From Desulfobacca acetoxidans DSM 11109 (GTDB taxonomy: Bacteria > Desulfobacterota > Desulfobaccia > Desulfobaccales > Desulfobaccaceae), in contig NC_015388.1 of assembly GCF_000195295.1 (NCBI RefSeq), positions 2,914,001 to 2,978,000 of the forward strand: 64,000 nucleotides of DNA. The letters run 5' to 3'. This document shows positions 28,651 through 35,909 of the stretch, one piece after another (the first letter of the stretch is position 1; each line of letters begins with the position of its first letter). The notes beneath the pieces were generated by a model. The model saw nothing but the letters and a program-made list of their open reading frames with translations. It had not been told where the DNA came from and did no database searches. The translations under genes were made by a program, and so were the position numbers.

Positions 28651-28786
28651 TATTTTGAAAAAGATAGCTAACTCATTTTAATGCCATGGATTAACAGGCT
28701 TACCTGAAATACAGACTGTTTTTTTGCACAGGCTGGAAAGCCTGTGCCACCGGGTATATGGGATTTTGGTGAATTATCCGGGTTAG
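28630..28786 (+). repeat. repeat B, copy 1 (157 bp)
   Basis: Inverted copy of 33668-33824, with two mismatches over 157 bp. The core is a GCACAGGCT GGAA AGCCTGTGC palindrome (28725-28746) next to GCCACCGGGTATATGGG. Its first 21 bases are the last six codons and stop of the radical SAM gene. It abuts repeat A copy 2, forming a composite of about 409 bp. Confidence 0.9.
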
Positions 28787-29038
28787 CTATCTGAGATAAT
28801 AGATCAGGAACATGGTTGGCGGTGCCCACCCTACAGCACCACAGCATCGACAGACCCGTCTGTAGGGGCGAATCTGGTATTCGACCCAAGCAACTGAAGT
28901 GTTACGGTGGTGCAGGCTTTCCAGCCGGTACGCTGATGCACAGGCCAGGAGGCCTATGCCACCAATTATTCTTTCATATTTCGTTGTGTTCTTGAAAACA
29001 TGAGGACTTGTATTTGTCCCAAACAACTGAAGTGTTAC
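28785..29038. repeat. repeat A, copy 2 (254 bp)
   Basis: Direct copy of 25552-25805 with a single substitution. Together with repeat B copy 1 it fills the whole gap between the radical SAM and cupin genes. Near-identity over 254 bp means recent duplication or gene conversion. It provides a substrate for deletion of the 3.2 kb between the copies. Confidence 0.9.
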
Positions 29039-29065
29039 GATCCCACTACATTCAGGAGATAAGAT

Positions 29066-29410
29066 ATGGTAAAAGTGTATGATTTACTGACCAGGGCCAA
29101 AGCCGAAGCTGGAGAAACGGTATTGGGCACAACCGATCTGGAGACCGAGGCCTGTTATCTGCTCTATGGCATCCTTGACCCCGGCGCCAAGGGCCGGGTG
29201 TTGAATCCGGGTCCGGGACATGAAGAGATCATCTGCATCGTCGCCGGGCTGGCGACCCTCATCGGCCCGGATGGCCCCCAGGATCTCAGGATCGGGGAGG
29301 CCTTCTATCTCAAGGGCGATGTCGTCTACACCCTGGAGAACCATCAAAAGGCCCCGGTGGTCTATATTGCCGCCGGCGGGCATACTCCGGGAGAACACCA
29401 TCATCACTAA
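29066..29410 (+). CDS. small cupin-domain protein
   Basis: 114 aa single cupin. NPGPGHEEIICIVAGLATLIGPDGPQDLRIGEAFYLKGDVVYTLEN fits cupin motifs 1 and 2, with a reduced set of His ligands (GHEE). The chain ends in GEHHHH, a natural His-rich tail that could bind a metal. The SD CAGGAG is well placed. Function unknown; it follows the radical SAM gene but is separated from it by 415 bp of repeats. Confidence 0.8.
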   Translation: MVKVYDLLTRAKAEAGETVLGTTDLETEACYLLYGILDPGAKGRVLNPGPGHEEIICIVAGLATLIGPDGPQDLRIGEAFYLKGDVVYTLENHQKAPVVYIAAGGHTPGEHHHH

Positions 29411-29478
29411 TCAGGAGCAGGAACCCGCCTGAGGCGCGAGGTGTAAGGTGGAAGAGACGCCGAACCAGGGAGTCAGTC

Positions 29479-30324
29479 ATGGTTGAGACGCTGAAGATAT
29501 CCCCCCAACGGGATTTCAGTAAATTTGATCGACCGGAGATACTCCAGGTCCTGTTTCATCCCCGGCCGGAATTAGGCGGCCTGTTCGGGGGCGGAGGCGG
29601 CATGGGGCAGGATATCCTGATCCCGGTAGCCGACGGCCTGAAGATCGGGGGCAGGCTGCATCTGGGCGGCCAGGACCATCCCAATATCCTGTTCTTCCAC
29701 GGCAACGGTGAGATTGTGGCCGATTACGACGAACTGGGGCCGTTCTATAACCGCCTGGGCATTAATTTTTTGCCGGTGGATTACCGGGGATACGGCCGCT
29801 CCGGTGGCCAGCCCACAATTTCGGCCATGATGCAGGATTGTCATCCGATTCTGAAGTATATTGAGGACTGGCTGCGAGAACACGGCTACACCGGTCCGCT
29901 GCTGGTCATGGGGCGGTCTCTGGGAAGCGCCTCGGCCCTCGAGTTGGCAGCCAACTATTCGGAGAGATTGGCCGGCCTCATCCTCGAAAGCGGCTTTGCC
30001 TTTGCCGGGCCGCTCCTCAGGCTCCTGGGGGTCGATCCGGACGCCATCGGGTTTCAGGAGGAGGCCGGGTTTAATCATATCGCCAAGATAGAGACCTGGC
30101 AGAAACCGCTGCTGGTCATTCACGCCGAGTTTGATCACATCATCCCCTTAAGCGACGGCCGGGCGTTGTATGACGCCTGTCCGGCCACCGACAAGACGTT
30201 CGTGAAGATTCCCGGCGCCAACCACAATGACCTGTTTTACCGGGGAATGGAACAGTATCTGACGGCCCTCACCTTATTTGTCAAAAAAGCAAGCTCTGGC
30301 AAAAAGGGAGATATCTTTAAATAA
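29479..30324 (+). CDS. alpha/beta-hydrolase-fold protein
   Basis: 281 aa. LFFHGNGE forms the oxyanion-hole region, VDYRGYGRSGG follows, the nucleophile elbow is MGRSLGSASA, a late Asp lies in HAEFDHIIPL, and His in PGANHNDLFY completes the triad. Resembles the BEM46/YqkD-type serine hydrolases; substrate unknown. It ends convergently with the next gene, with an 8-bp overlap of coding ends. The N-terminal 40 residues are poorly conserved-looking. Confidence 0.88.
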   Translation: MVETLKISPQRDFSKFDRPEILQVLFHPRPELGGLFGGGGGMGQDILIPVADGLKIGGRLHLGGQDHPNILFFHGNGEIVADYDELGPFYNRLGINFLPVDYRGYGRSGGQPTISAMMQDCHPILKYIEDWLREHGYTGPLLVMGRSLGSASALELAANYSERLAGLILESGFAFAGPLLRLLGVDPDAIGFQEEAGFNHIAKIETWQKPLLVIHAEFDHIIPLSDGRALYDACPATDKTFVKIPGANHNDLFYRGMEQYLTALTLFVKKASSGKKGDIFK

Positions 30325-31447
30325 CCTGGGGTTGATGACCGAAGAGTCCGGAGAGGCGGCGATAGCGCCCGTATGAGACAGGGGTGGTAAGGGATTGCGC
30401 CACGTAGAGTTCCGAGGCATTTGGGTGAAAGATGGCGCTGGTGACATCGCCGGGATTAGCGACCAGGGGGTCGGCAAGGATGTGTTGAGCCTGAACTATA
30501 TCGATGGGTCCATCGCTGAGGAGTTGTTGCATCTGGCGATCCCGCGCGAAGCTATACTCGTCCGAGAAGCAGTAGAGGGGTAGAGGCGAGAACGGCGGAC
30601 GGCGGAAGGCCTTGCCCTTCAAAGCCTGCATGGCCGGGGATTGATAGTGGTTAGTGGCGGTCAGGATGTTGTTGACCGGCAGGCGGACGGCTGTATGGCG
30701 GGAGGAGGTCTCCAGCAGCAGGGCGTCGTGGGGCGCAGTTAGCAGCAGATTGTTGCCGATAGTTCCCGGCTGGCTGGCGATACGGGCGGCAACGCCGAGA
30801 AGAGAATCATGATCTTGTAAGCCTAAACGGTTGCGCAAGGCCGTCGGGACGCCGGCCAGAGAAGTTTCGCGGGAGGAAGCAGTCAGCTGCGCCAGGGCAA
30901 TCCGAGAGGCGTTCATTCCGGTACAGACGCCGATATATCCCGGCCAGGCCACTGAGATAAGGGGCTGTCCGGCCGATGGCGACAGCATAAAGACCGTGTT
31001 CAGGCGGCACATAGACTGGGTGAATAAGGGGTAGTCCAGATTCCGGGCCAGAATAAATTCCGGCGGTTGATTCCCCCCCAGAGACGCGGCAAAGGTAGAG
31101 CAGCGGGGGATATTATTGAGCAGGTCATCGATGACGTTGATCAACACAATGAGGCTGAGATGTACCCGAGCTCCCTCGGCTATGGCGCTCATCTCCTCCC
31201 AGAAGGGTTGAGGAATAAAAGGCCGCAGACGCCAGGCGGCGAGGCAGGCAAGCAGGTAGAGCGGCAGGGCGCCTACTCCTAAAGAGAGTCTACTCAGATA
31301 AGACAGGAACTGGCGGCGAAGGTGTTTGATCTGCGGCCCGAGCATCTGTCCGTGAGAAAAGCCCAGAGTCGCAGGAGGGCCGCTGAGGCGGACGATCTGG
31401 AGGCCGGGTTCACGTAAAACAAACGAATCCGATAAATTGTACTTCAT
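30317..31447 (-). CDS. C45-like Ntn hydrolase/acyltransferase family protein
   Basis: 376 aa from the ATG at 31447 (MKYNLSDSFVLREPG). RLSGPPATLGFSHGQMLGPQIKHLRRQFL is the family opening. IPRCSTFAAS carries the candidate N-terminal-nucleophile Cys that becomes active after self-cleavage, and ILARNLDYPLF, GMNASRIALAQ and TNHYQSP follow. The frame is open through the tRNA upstream, but those 57 codons are a tRNA read as protein, so the start must be internal; the ATG at 31471 is an alternative. No good SD. Substrate unknown. Confidence 0.75.
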   Translation of the reverse strand: MKYNLSDSFVLREPGLQIVRLSGPPATLGFSHGQMLGPQIKHLRRQFLSYLSRLSLGVGALPLYLLACLAAWRLRPFIPQPFWEEMSAIAEGARVHLSLIVLINVIDDLLNNIPRCSTFAASLGGNQPPEFILARNLDYPLFTQSMCRLNTVFMLSPSAGQPLISVAWPGYIGVCTGMNASRIALAQLTASSRETSLAGVPTALRNRLGLQDHDSLLGVAARIASQPGTIGNNLLLTAPHDALLLETSSRHTAVRLPVNNILTATNHYQSPAMQALKGKAFRRPPFSPLPLYCFSDEYSFARDRQMQQLLSDGPIDIVQAQHILADPLVANPGDVTSAIFHPNASELYVAQSLTTPVSYGRYRRLSGLFGHQPQVI

Positions 31448-31547
31448 GCAGAGAGATTCTCCGATAACCATGAAACGGCGGTGAGAAAAAACGGCTCTAA
31501 CGCTGAGGGAAATAATAAAAAAGCAGAGAATGGGAGCCAGATAAAAA

Positions 31548-31624
31548 TGGTCGGGACGACTGGATTTGAACCAGCGACCCCAGCGTCCCGAACGCTGTGC
31601 TCTACCAGGCTGAGCCACGTCCCG
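31548..31624 (-). tRNA. tRNA-Pro (CGG anticodon)
   Basis: 77 nt on the minus strand. Acceptor CGGGACG/CGTCCCG with discriminator A and encoded CCA (31550-31548). D-arm GGCTCAGCCTGGTAGAGC; anticodon stem CAGCG/CGCTG around loop TTCGGGA, giving CGG; T-arm with GGTTCAAATCC. It reads CCG codons. A T-run follows the CCA. Confidence 0.95.
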
Positions 31625-31826
31625 ACTGCTTAAATTCTATCCAAGATTCAGCCTGACGGCAAGAAAAAATTACAAACGACCGGCAGAGACGGCCTTGTCT
31701 CCCCGGTGATCCTGTGATACATACAATGTAATTATCATTCTTTTCAAAAGCACCCACAAATCATGAAAATCATTTGACGGTGGCACAGGCTTTCTAGCCT
31801 GTGTAAAAATTATTTTCTAAATAACC
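31625..31826. repeat. gap with a family B palindrome
   Basis: GGTGGCACAGGCTTTCTAGC...CTGTG (31778-31806) is another copy of the family B core hairpin, 20 bp before the substrate-binding protein gene. No other feature seen. Confidence 0.5.
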
Positions 31827-33509
31827 ATGCGGTTGTTTGCCCGAATGAGATGTACTACCCGACGGAAAGCGCTATCCGGCCAATCCGTGCTCATGTTATG
31901 CCTGTTGGCGGGTATGGCGCTGCTGCTCGGCTGCCAACAGGGCAGCGAGAGCCCGCCGCCTCCTGTCGGGCGGGATACCGGCCCGGCCTACGGCGACCTT
32001 TTTATCGACGGCTCCATCGGCGATGCCAGCACCCTGATCCCGCCTCTGGCGTCGGATTCGGCTTCCCATGGAATCGCCTCCCTGGTTTATAACGGTCTGG
32101 TAAAATACAACGGCGACCTACAGTTGGTGGGAGACCTGGCCGAAAGTTGGGAGATCTCCCCGGACGGGCTGACCATTACCTTTTCCTTGCGCCGGGGCGT
32201 TCGGTGGCATGACGGCGCTCCTTTCACCGCCCAGGACGTCTTATTCACCTACCAGCTCATGGTAGATCCGAAGACACCCACGGCCTACTCCGGCGACTAT
32301 AAACAGGTGCGCCGGGCTGAAGCCCCGGACGATTACACCTTCCGGGTCACCTACCCCAGACCTTTTGCTCCGGCGCTCGGGAGTTGGGGTCTGGCCATTC
32401 TTCCTAAACACCTTCTTAGCGGCCAGGATATCACCCGATCCCCTTTAAGCCGGCATCCCATCGGCACCGGCCCATATAGATTCAAGTCATGGAAGACTCA
32501 GGACCGGATTGTCCTGACCTCTAACCCTGATTACTTTGCCGGTCGACCCTATTTAAATGGCTATATCTCCATGGTAAAACCGGATCAGGCCACTATCTTT
32601 TTGGAGCTGAAGGCTGGCAATATCGACCGCATGGGGTTGACCCCGCTCCAGTATCTAAGGCAGACGGAATACCCGCGTTTTGCCAAAATGTATAATAAAT
32701 ATAAATATACTGCCTTTGCCTACACCTATTTGGGCTACAATCTGGAAGATCCCAAGTTTAAGGATCGACGGGTGCGGCAGGCCTTGACTTCGGCCATTAA
32801 CAAACAGGAGATCATTGACGGGGTGCTCCTCGGATTGGGGGTACCGGCCGTCGGCCCATACAAACCTGAAACTTGGTTTGCTAATCCTGATGTTCCCACT
32901 TTTCCCTATAACCCCGAAAAGGCCAAGACCCTGCTGGCCGAAGTTGGCTGGCGGCTGAATGCCCACGGAGTGCAGGAAAAAGACGGCCAGCCCTTTGCCT
33001 TTACTATCCTTACCAATCAGGGAAACGAAGTACGGGTGCGTACCGCTGAGATCATCCAACGGCGACTCAAGGAGGTGGGTATCCAGGTTAACATCCGCAC
33101 GGTGGAATGGGCGGCATTCCTGAAGGAATTCATCGAAAAGGGGCGTTTCGAGGCGGTACTGTTAGGCTGGACCACCGGCCAGGATCCCGACGTCTATGAC
33201 ATCTGGCATTCCTCCAAGAGCAGGCCGGGCGAATTAAATTTTATCCACTATCATAATCCCGAAGTCGACAGGCTCCTGGATCAGGGACGCCACACCTTTG
33301 ACCAGACCAAGAGAAAAGCCTGCTACTTCCGCTTTCAGGAGATTCTGGCGGAAGACCAGCCTTATACCTTCCTGTTTGTACCCGAGGCCCTGCCGGCAAT
33401 CAGCCAACGCTTTCGGGGAATCAAACCGGCGCCGGCGGGAATAGACTATAATTTTGTGGAATGGTACGTTCCCCTGGGAGATCAGAAGTATAGATTTAGC
33501 CTGGAGTAA
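31827..33509 (+). CDS. ABC transporter peptide-binding lipoprotein (OppA/DppA family)
   Basis: 560 aa SBP_bac_5 protein. The N-terminus has a basic stretch, a hydrophobic core and the lipobox LLGC (MLCLLAGMALLLGCQQ), so it should be a lipid-anchored periplasmic protein. Family motifs: LVYNGLVKYNGDLQLVGDLAESWEISPDGLTITFSLR, WHDGAPFTAQDV, YNLEDPKFKDRRVRQALTSAINKQEI and GWTTGQDPD. It binds oligopeptides or similar ligands. No permease or ATPase gene is adjacent, so it is an orphan receptor or uses a transporter encoded elsewhere. Confidence 0.92.
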   Translation: MRLFARMRCTTRRKALSGQSVLMLCLLAGMALLLGCQQGSESPPPPVGRDTGPAYGDLFIDGSIGDASTLIPPLASDSASHGIASLVYNGLVKYNGDLQLVGDLAESWEISPDGLTITFSLRRGVRWHDGAPFTAQDVLFTYQLMVDPKTPTAYSGDYKQVRRAEAPDDYTFRVTYPRPFAPALGSWGLAILPKHLLSGQDITRSPLSRHPIGTGPYRFKSWKTQDRIVLTSNPDYFAGRPYLNGYISMVKPDQATIFLELKAGNIDRMGLTPLQYLRQTEYPRFAKMYNKYKYTAFAYTYLGYNLEDPKFKDRRVRQALTSAINKQEIIDGVLLGLGVPAVGPYKPETWFANPDVPTFPYNPEKAKTLLAEVGWRLNAHGVQEKDGQPFAFTILTNQGNEVRVRTAEIIQRRLKEVGIQVNIRTVEWAAFLKEFIEKGRFEAVLLGWTTGQDPDVYDIWHSSKSRPGELNFIHYHNPEVDRLLDQGRHTFDQTKRKACYFRFQEILAEDQPYTFLFVPEALPAISQRFRGIKPAPAGIDYNFVEWYVPLGDQKYRFSLE

Positions 33510-33543
33510 TTACTTCCAGTAAAAGTTGGCGGTTTCCGGTTTC

Positions 33544-33667
33544 CCCGGATAATTCAACTGCATAGCATCTGAGTGGTGGCACAGGCTTCCTATCCTGTGC
33601 AAAGAACCGTCTGTTTTTTGATCAAATCTTTTAATCTATGATATTTCAATAGCTTAATCATACTTTT
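33544..33667 (-). repeat. repeat B, diverged copy
   Basis: A decayed minus-oriented copy of repeat B, with GGTGGCACAGGCTTCCTATC...GTGC near 33574-33600. It lies directly before, and in tandem with, the well-preserved copy at 33668-33824. Confidence 0.6.
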
Positions 33668-33824
33668 CTAACCCGGATAATTCATCAAAATCCCATATAC
33701 CCGGTGGCACAGGCTTTCCAGCCTGTGCAAAAAAACAGTCTGTATTTCAGGTAAGCCTGTTAATCTATGGCATTAAAATGAGTTAGCTATCTTTTTCAAA
33801 ATATCATGAATAAAGCGGGCTAAA
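33668..33824 (-). repeat. repeat B, copy 2 (157 bp, inverted)
   Basis: Reverse complement of 28630-28786 with two mismatches. Here it is not at the end of a gene, although it includes the same 21 bases that encode FSPLYS-stop in the radical SAM gene. With copy 1 it forms a 5-kb-spaced inverted pair that could invert the segment between. Confidence 0.9.
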
Positions 33825-33849
33825 CCGCCTAAATAAAGCCGGTAAAGAA

Positions 33850-33885
33850 AAATTCCGCAGAGGTCTCGACGTCAGACTCCTGCGG
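33850..33885 (-). terminator. Rho-independent terminator of the CGGC-protein gene
   Basis: On the minus strand a stem built on CCGCAG/CTGCGG (33885-33880 with 33860-33855), plus the inner pairs GTCT/AGAC, is followed by AATTTTTC. It lies about 60 bp past the stop of the CGGC gene. A second possible hairpin, CACCTG...CAGGTG (33911-33931), lies between. Confidence 0.65.
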
Positions 33886-33946
33886 AGGAAGAAGATAAAT
33901 GCCAACGGCTCACCTGCGCATGGATCAGGTGCCGAAAGGTGCGTCA

Positions 33947-34291
33947 TTAATGGTATTCATGGGTCCCTAAAACGACCGAAATCCCGGTTTTCCCCTGGAT
34001 AAGCTTGGAGATTTCTTCAGGGGAGCTGTATGGACATCCCGGTTTGGCGTTGGCAAAGCAAGAACTGAGATAGATAGTATCCGGTTTCATGTCGGCTAAC
34101 TTAATAGCCATGCCCACATTGGAGACCAGACTGCGGCCTGGGCAGCTACATTTGACGAAGGCCGTGACTTGCACCGGTTCGGTGAATTTGCCCTCACCCA
34201 GCGTAGCTGCCTTAAGACAACGCCATTCCCCTGGACAACCGTAACCGCTGTCCATATAGGATCCACAGCCGACGATCATAACCTTTTTCAT
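33947..34291 (-). CDS. CGGC domain-containing protein
   Basis: 114 aa. Conserved Cys positions MIVGCGSYMDSGYGCPGEWRC, FVKCSCPGRSL, LSSCF and KPGCPY match the CGGC domain (putative metal-binding, common in anaerobes). The SD AAAGGAG precedes the ATG by 7 nt. It is a single gene with its own terminator. Biochemical function unknown. Confidence 0.85.
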   Translation of the reverse strand: MKKVMIVGCGSYMDSGYGCPGEWRCLKAATLGEGKFTEPVQVTAFVKCSCPGRSLVSNVGMAIKLADMKPDTIYLSSCFANAKPGCPYSSPEEISKLIQGKTGISVVLGTHEYH

Positions 34292-35066
34292 GAAAATCTC
34301 CTTTCGTTGTGATTATTGGCGGCGCTGGTCCGCCGCGCAAAACAACGGGTTTTCGGCTTCACCCGAAAATGCCCCCCATAATGCTGCTATTTAATCATAT
34401 GTTCATTATAAAAGCAAATGACTTATCCGGCTTTATTCATGACTTTTGGAAAAATAAAACCAACTTATTGATATTCAGGAGATTAAAAGACATATGAGAG
34501 AAACGGACTGTTTTGGCACCGGCTGGGCAGCCTGTGCCACCCGGTATGTGGGTTTCGACAAATTATCCGGATTATGATCCCTTGGCAAAATAGGTAGTAC
34601 TTCAGTTGTTTGAGGTAAATACCAGATTCACCCCCCACGGATGGGCCTGTCAGTACCGCAGCGCTTTAGTGGGCACCGCCCACGGCCCATTGTTTTCATA
34701 TAAATTTTTTCTCATCGACCATGTTCAACATCAGCGGCGGCCATGGGCCGCCCTATCTTATTCTCGATATTTTACTGGCAATTTACTCTTAGGGCGGGAT
34801 GCGCCCGCCGTCTTTACAAGCTACCACGTCCAGATGCAAAAACTAAAGCGGACATTATTGCATATATTTCTGATATAATAAAAAGTCTATGCAAAATGCC
34901 TGTTTTTGCAATCTAAACGCAGAAAATAATCTTTTCTGGCTCCAAGTTACAACTTGGGAACGAGAGAGAAAAATAGTTTTGCAGGAACCTCATATACTTA
35001 CAAGCTCCTGATGGATGATTCATTGAGTGGACCTACATCCTGTGACAACTGACTGCTGGCTAGGCG
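34292..35066. repeat. 775-bp gene-free stretch filled with repeats
   Basis: Contains a diverged plus-oriented repeat B (34423-34577, with CACCGGCTGGGCAGCCTGTGCC at its core) and a fragment related to the end of repeat A (34596-34640). Repeat C copy 1 follows (34691-34820). A palindromic element near 34941-34960 (CCAAGTTACAACTTGG) is a motif I recall from many bacterial genomes. No gene is credible. The expected korD/korA genes are not here. Confidence 0.7.
34691..34820 (+). repeat. repeat C, copy 1
   Basis: About 130 bp sharing CATGTT(A/C)AAC, GGGCCGCC, a variable TCGATATTTTACTGGC segment, GCAATTTACTC and a terminal AGGGCGGG..GCGCCCGCC hairpin with 50088-50178 (inverted), 57174-57320 and 58790-58936. 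It is the most diverged of the four. Confidence 0.75.
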
Positions 35067-35909
35067 ATGGCTGAGACAACCAAGCTTATTTATAAATACC
35101 TGCGCCATGACAAGAAGTTTCCCCACGTCTGGTGTCCGGGGTGTGGCAATGGCATAGTCCTGGGCGCCTTGATCCGGGCCATTGACCGGTCCGGCTATAC
35201 GAAAGATGACATTGTCCTGGTGTCCGGCATCGGCTGCGCTGGCCGTATGCCGGTGTATGTGGACTTCAACACCCTGCACACCACGCACGGACGGGCCTTG
35301 ACTTTTGCCACCGGGGTAAAGCTGGCAAATCCCCGGTTGCAGGTGATTGTCGTTATGGGGGATGGCGACGCCACCGCTATCGGCGGCAACCATTTTATTC
35401 ATGCCGCCCGGCGCAATATCAATCTGACAGCCCTGATTGTCAATAACAGCACGTATGGCATGACCGGCGGACAGTATTCCCCTACCACGCCCTATGGGGC
35501 CTTGGCTACCACGGCTGTCTTTGGCACGATTGAGCATCCTCTGTCCATTGCCGAACTGGCGGTGGCTGCTGGAGCCGCATATGTGGGTCGCAGCACCGTG
35601 TTCCATGCCAACCTCTTGGATCAGTTGATTGAAGCCGGCATCCGCAAACGGGGGTTTGCAGTCATTGAAGCGATCAGCCACTGTCCGACTCTCTATGGCC
35701 GCAAAAATAAGTTAGGCGGTCCGGTGGAAATGTTAAACTGGCAGAAGGCTGTGGCCGTGCCGGTGGAAAAGGCGAAAACCATGACTGCTGCGGAACTGGT
35801 CGGCAAGATTACGATCGGAACCTTGATTGATCGTGATCTGCCGGTTTATACTAAGGAATTACGCCGGATCCGAGATGCGGCCAGAGATGCCGGAGGTGTA
35901 CAGATTTAG
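35067..35909 (+). CDS. korB: 2-oxoacid:ferredoxin oxidoreductase, beta (TPP-binding) subunit
   Basis: 280 aa. WCPGCGNGIVLGALIRAI, SGIGCAGRMPVYVDF, THGRALTFATGVKLANP and VVMGDGDATAIGGNHFIHAARRN with NNSTYGMTGGQYSPTTP are the thiamine-diphosphate and Mg signatures of KorB/VorB. It decarboxylates a 2-oxoacid, most likely 2-oxoglutarate, with reduced ferredoxin formed. The gamma subunit is encoded at 37970 but no alpha or ferredoxin-like delta subunit is in the window, which is unusual. The stop overlaps the next GTG start by one base. Confidence 0.92.
   Translation: MAETTKLIYKYLRHDKKFPHVWCPGCGNGIVLGALIRAIDRSGYTKDDIVLVSGIGCAGRMPVYVDFNTLHTTHGRALTFATGVKLANPRLQVIVVMGDGDATAIGGNHFIHAARRNINLTALIVNNSTYGMTGGQYSPTTPYGALATTAVFGTIEHPLSIAELAVAAGAAYVGRSTVFHANLLDQLIEAGIRKRGFAVIEAISHCPTLYGRKNKLGGPVEMLNWQKAVAVPVEKAKTMTAAELVGKITIGTLIDRDLPVYTKELRRIRDAARDAGGVQI

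Noticed and set aside
25552-29038. Insertion sequence ends for repeat A
   Set aside because: No transposase gene, no terminal inverted repeats and no target duplication seen, so it is called a repeat only.
31448-31618. N-terminal extension of the C45-like protein to 433 aa
   Set aside because: The extension reads through the tRNA-Pro gene (the typical MAQPGRAQRSGRWGRWFKS artefact), so the start was moved to 31447.
34606-34878. 90-codon ORF between the CGGC gene and korB
   Set aside because: It runs across repeat C and a repeat A-like fragment; the same translation appears wherever the repeat occurs.
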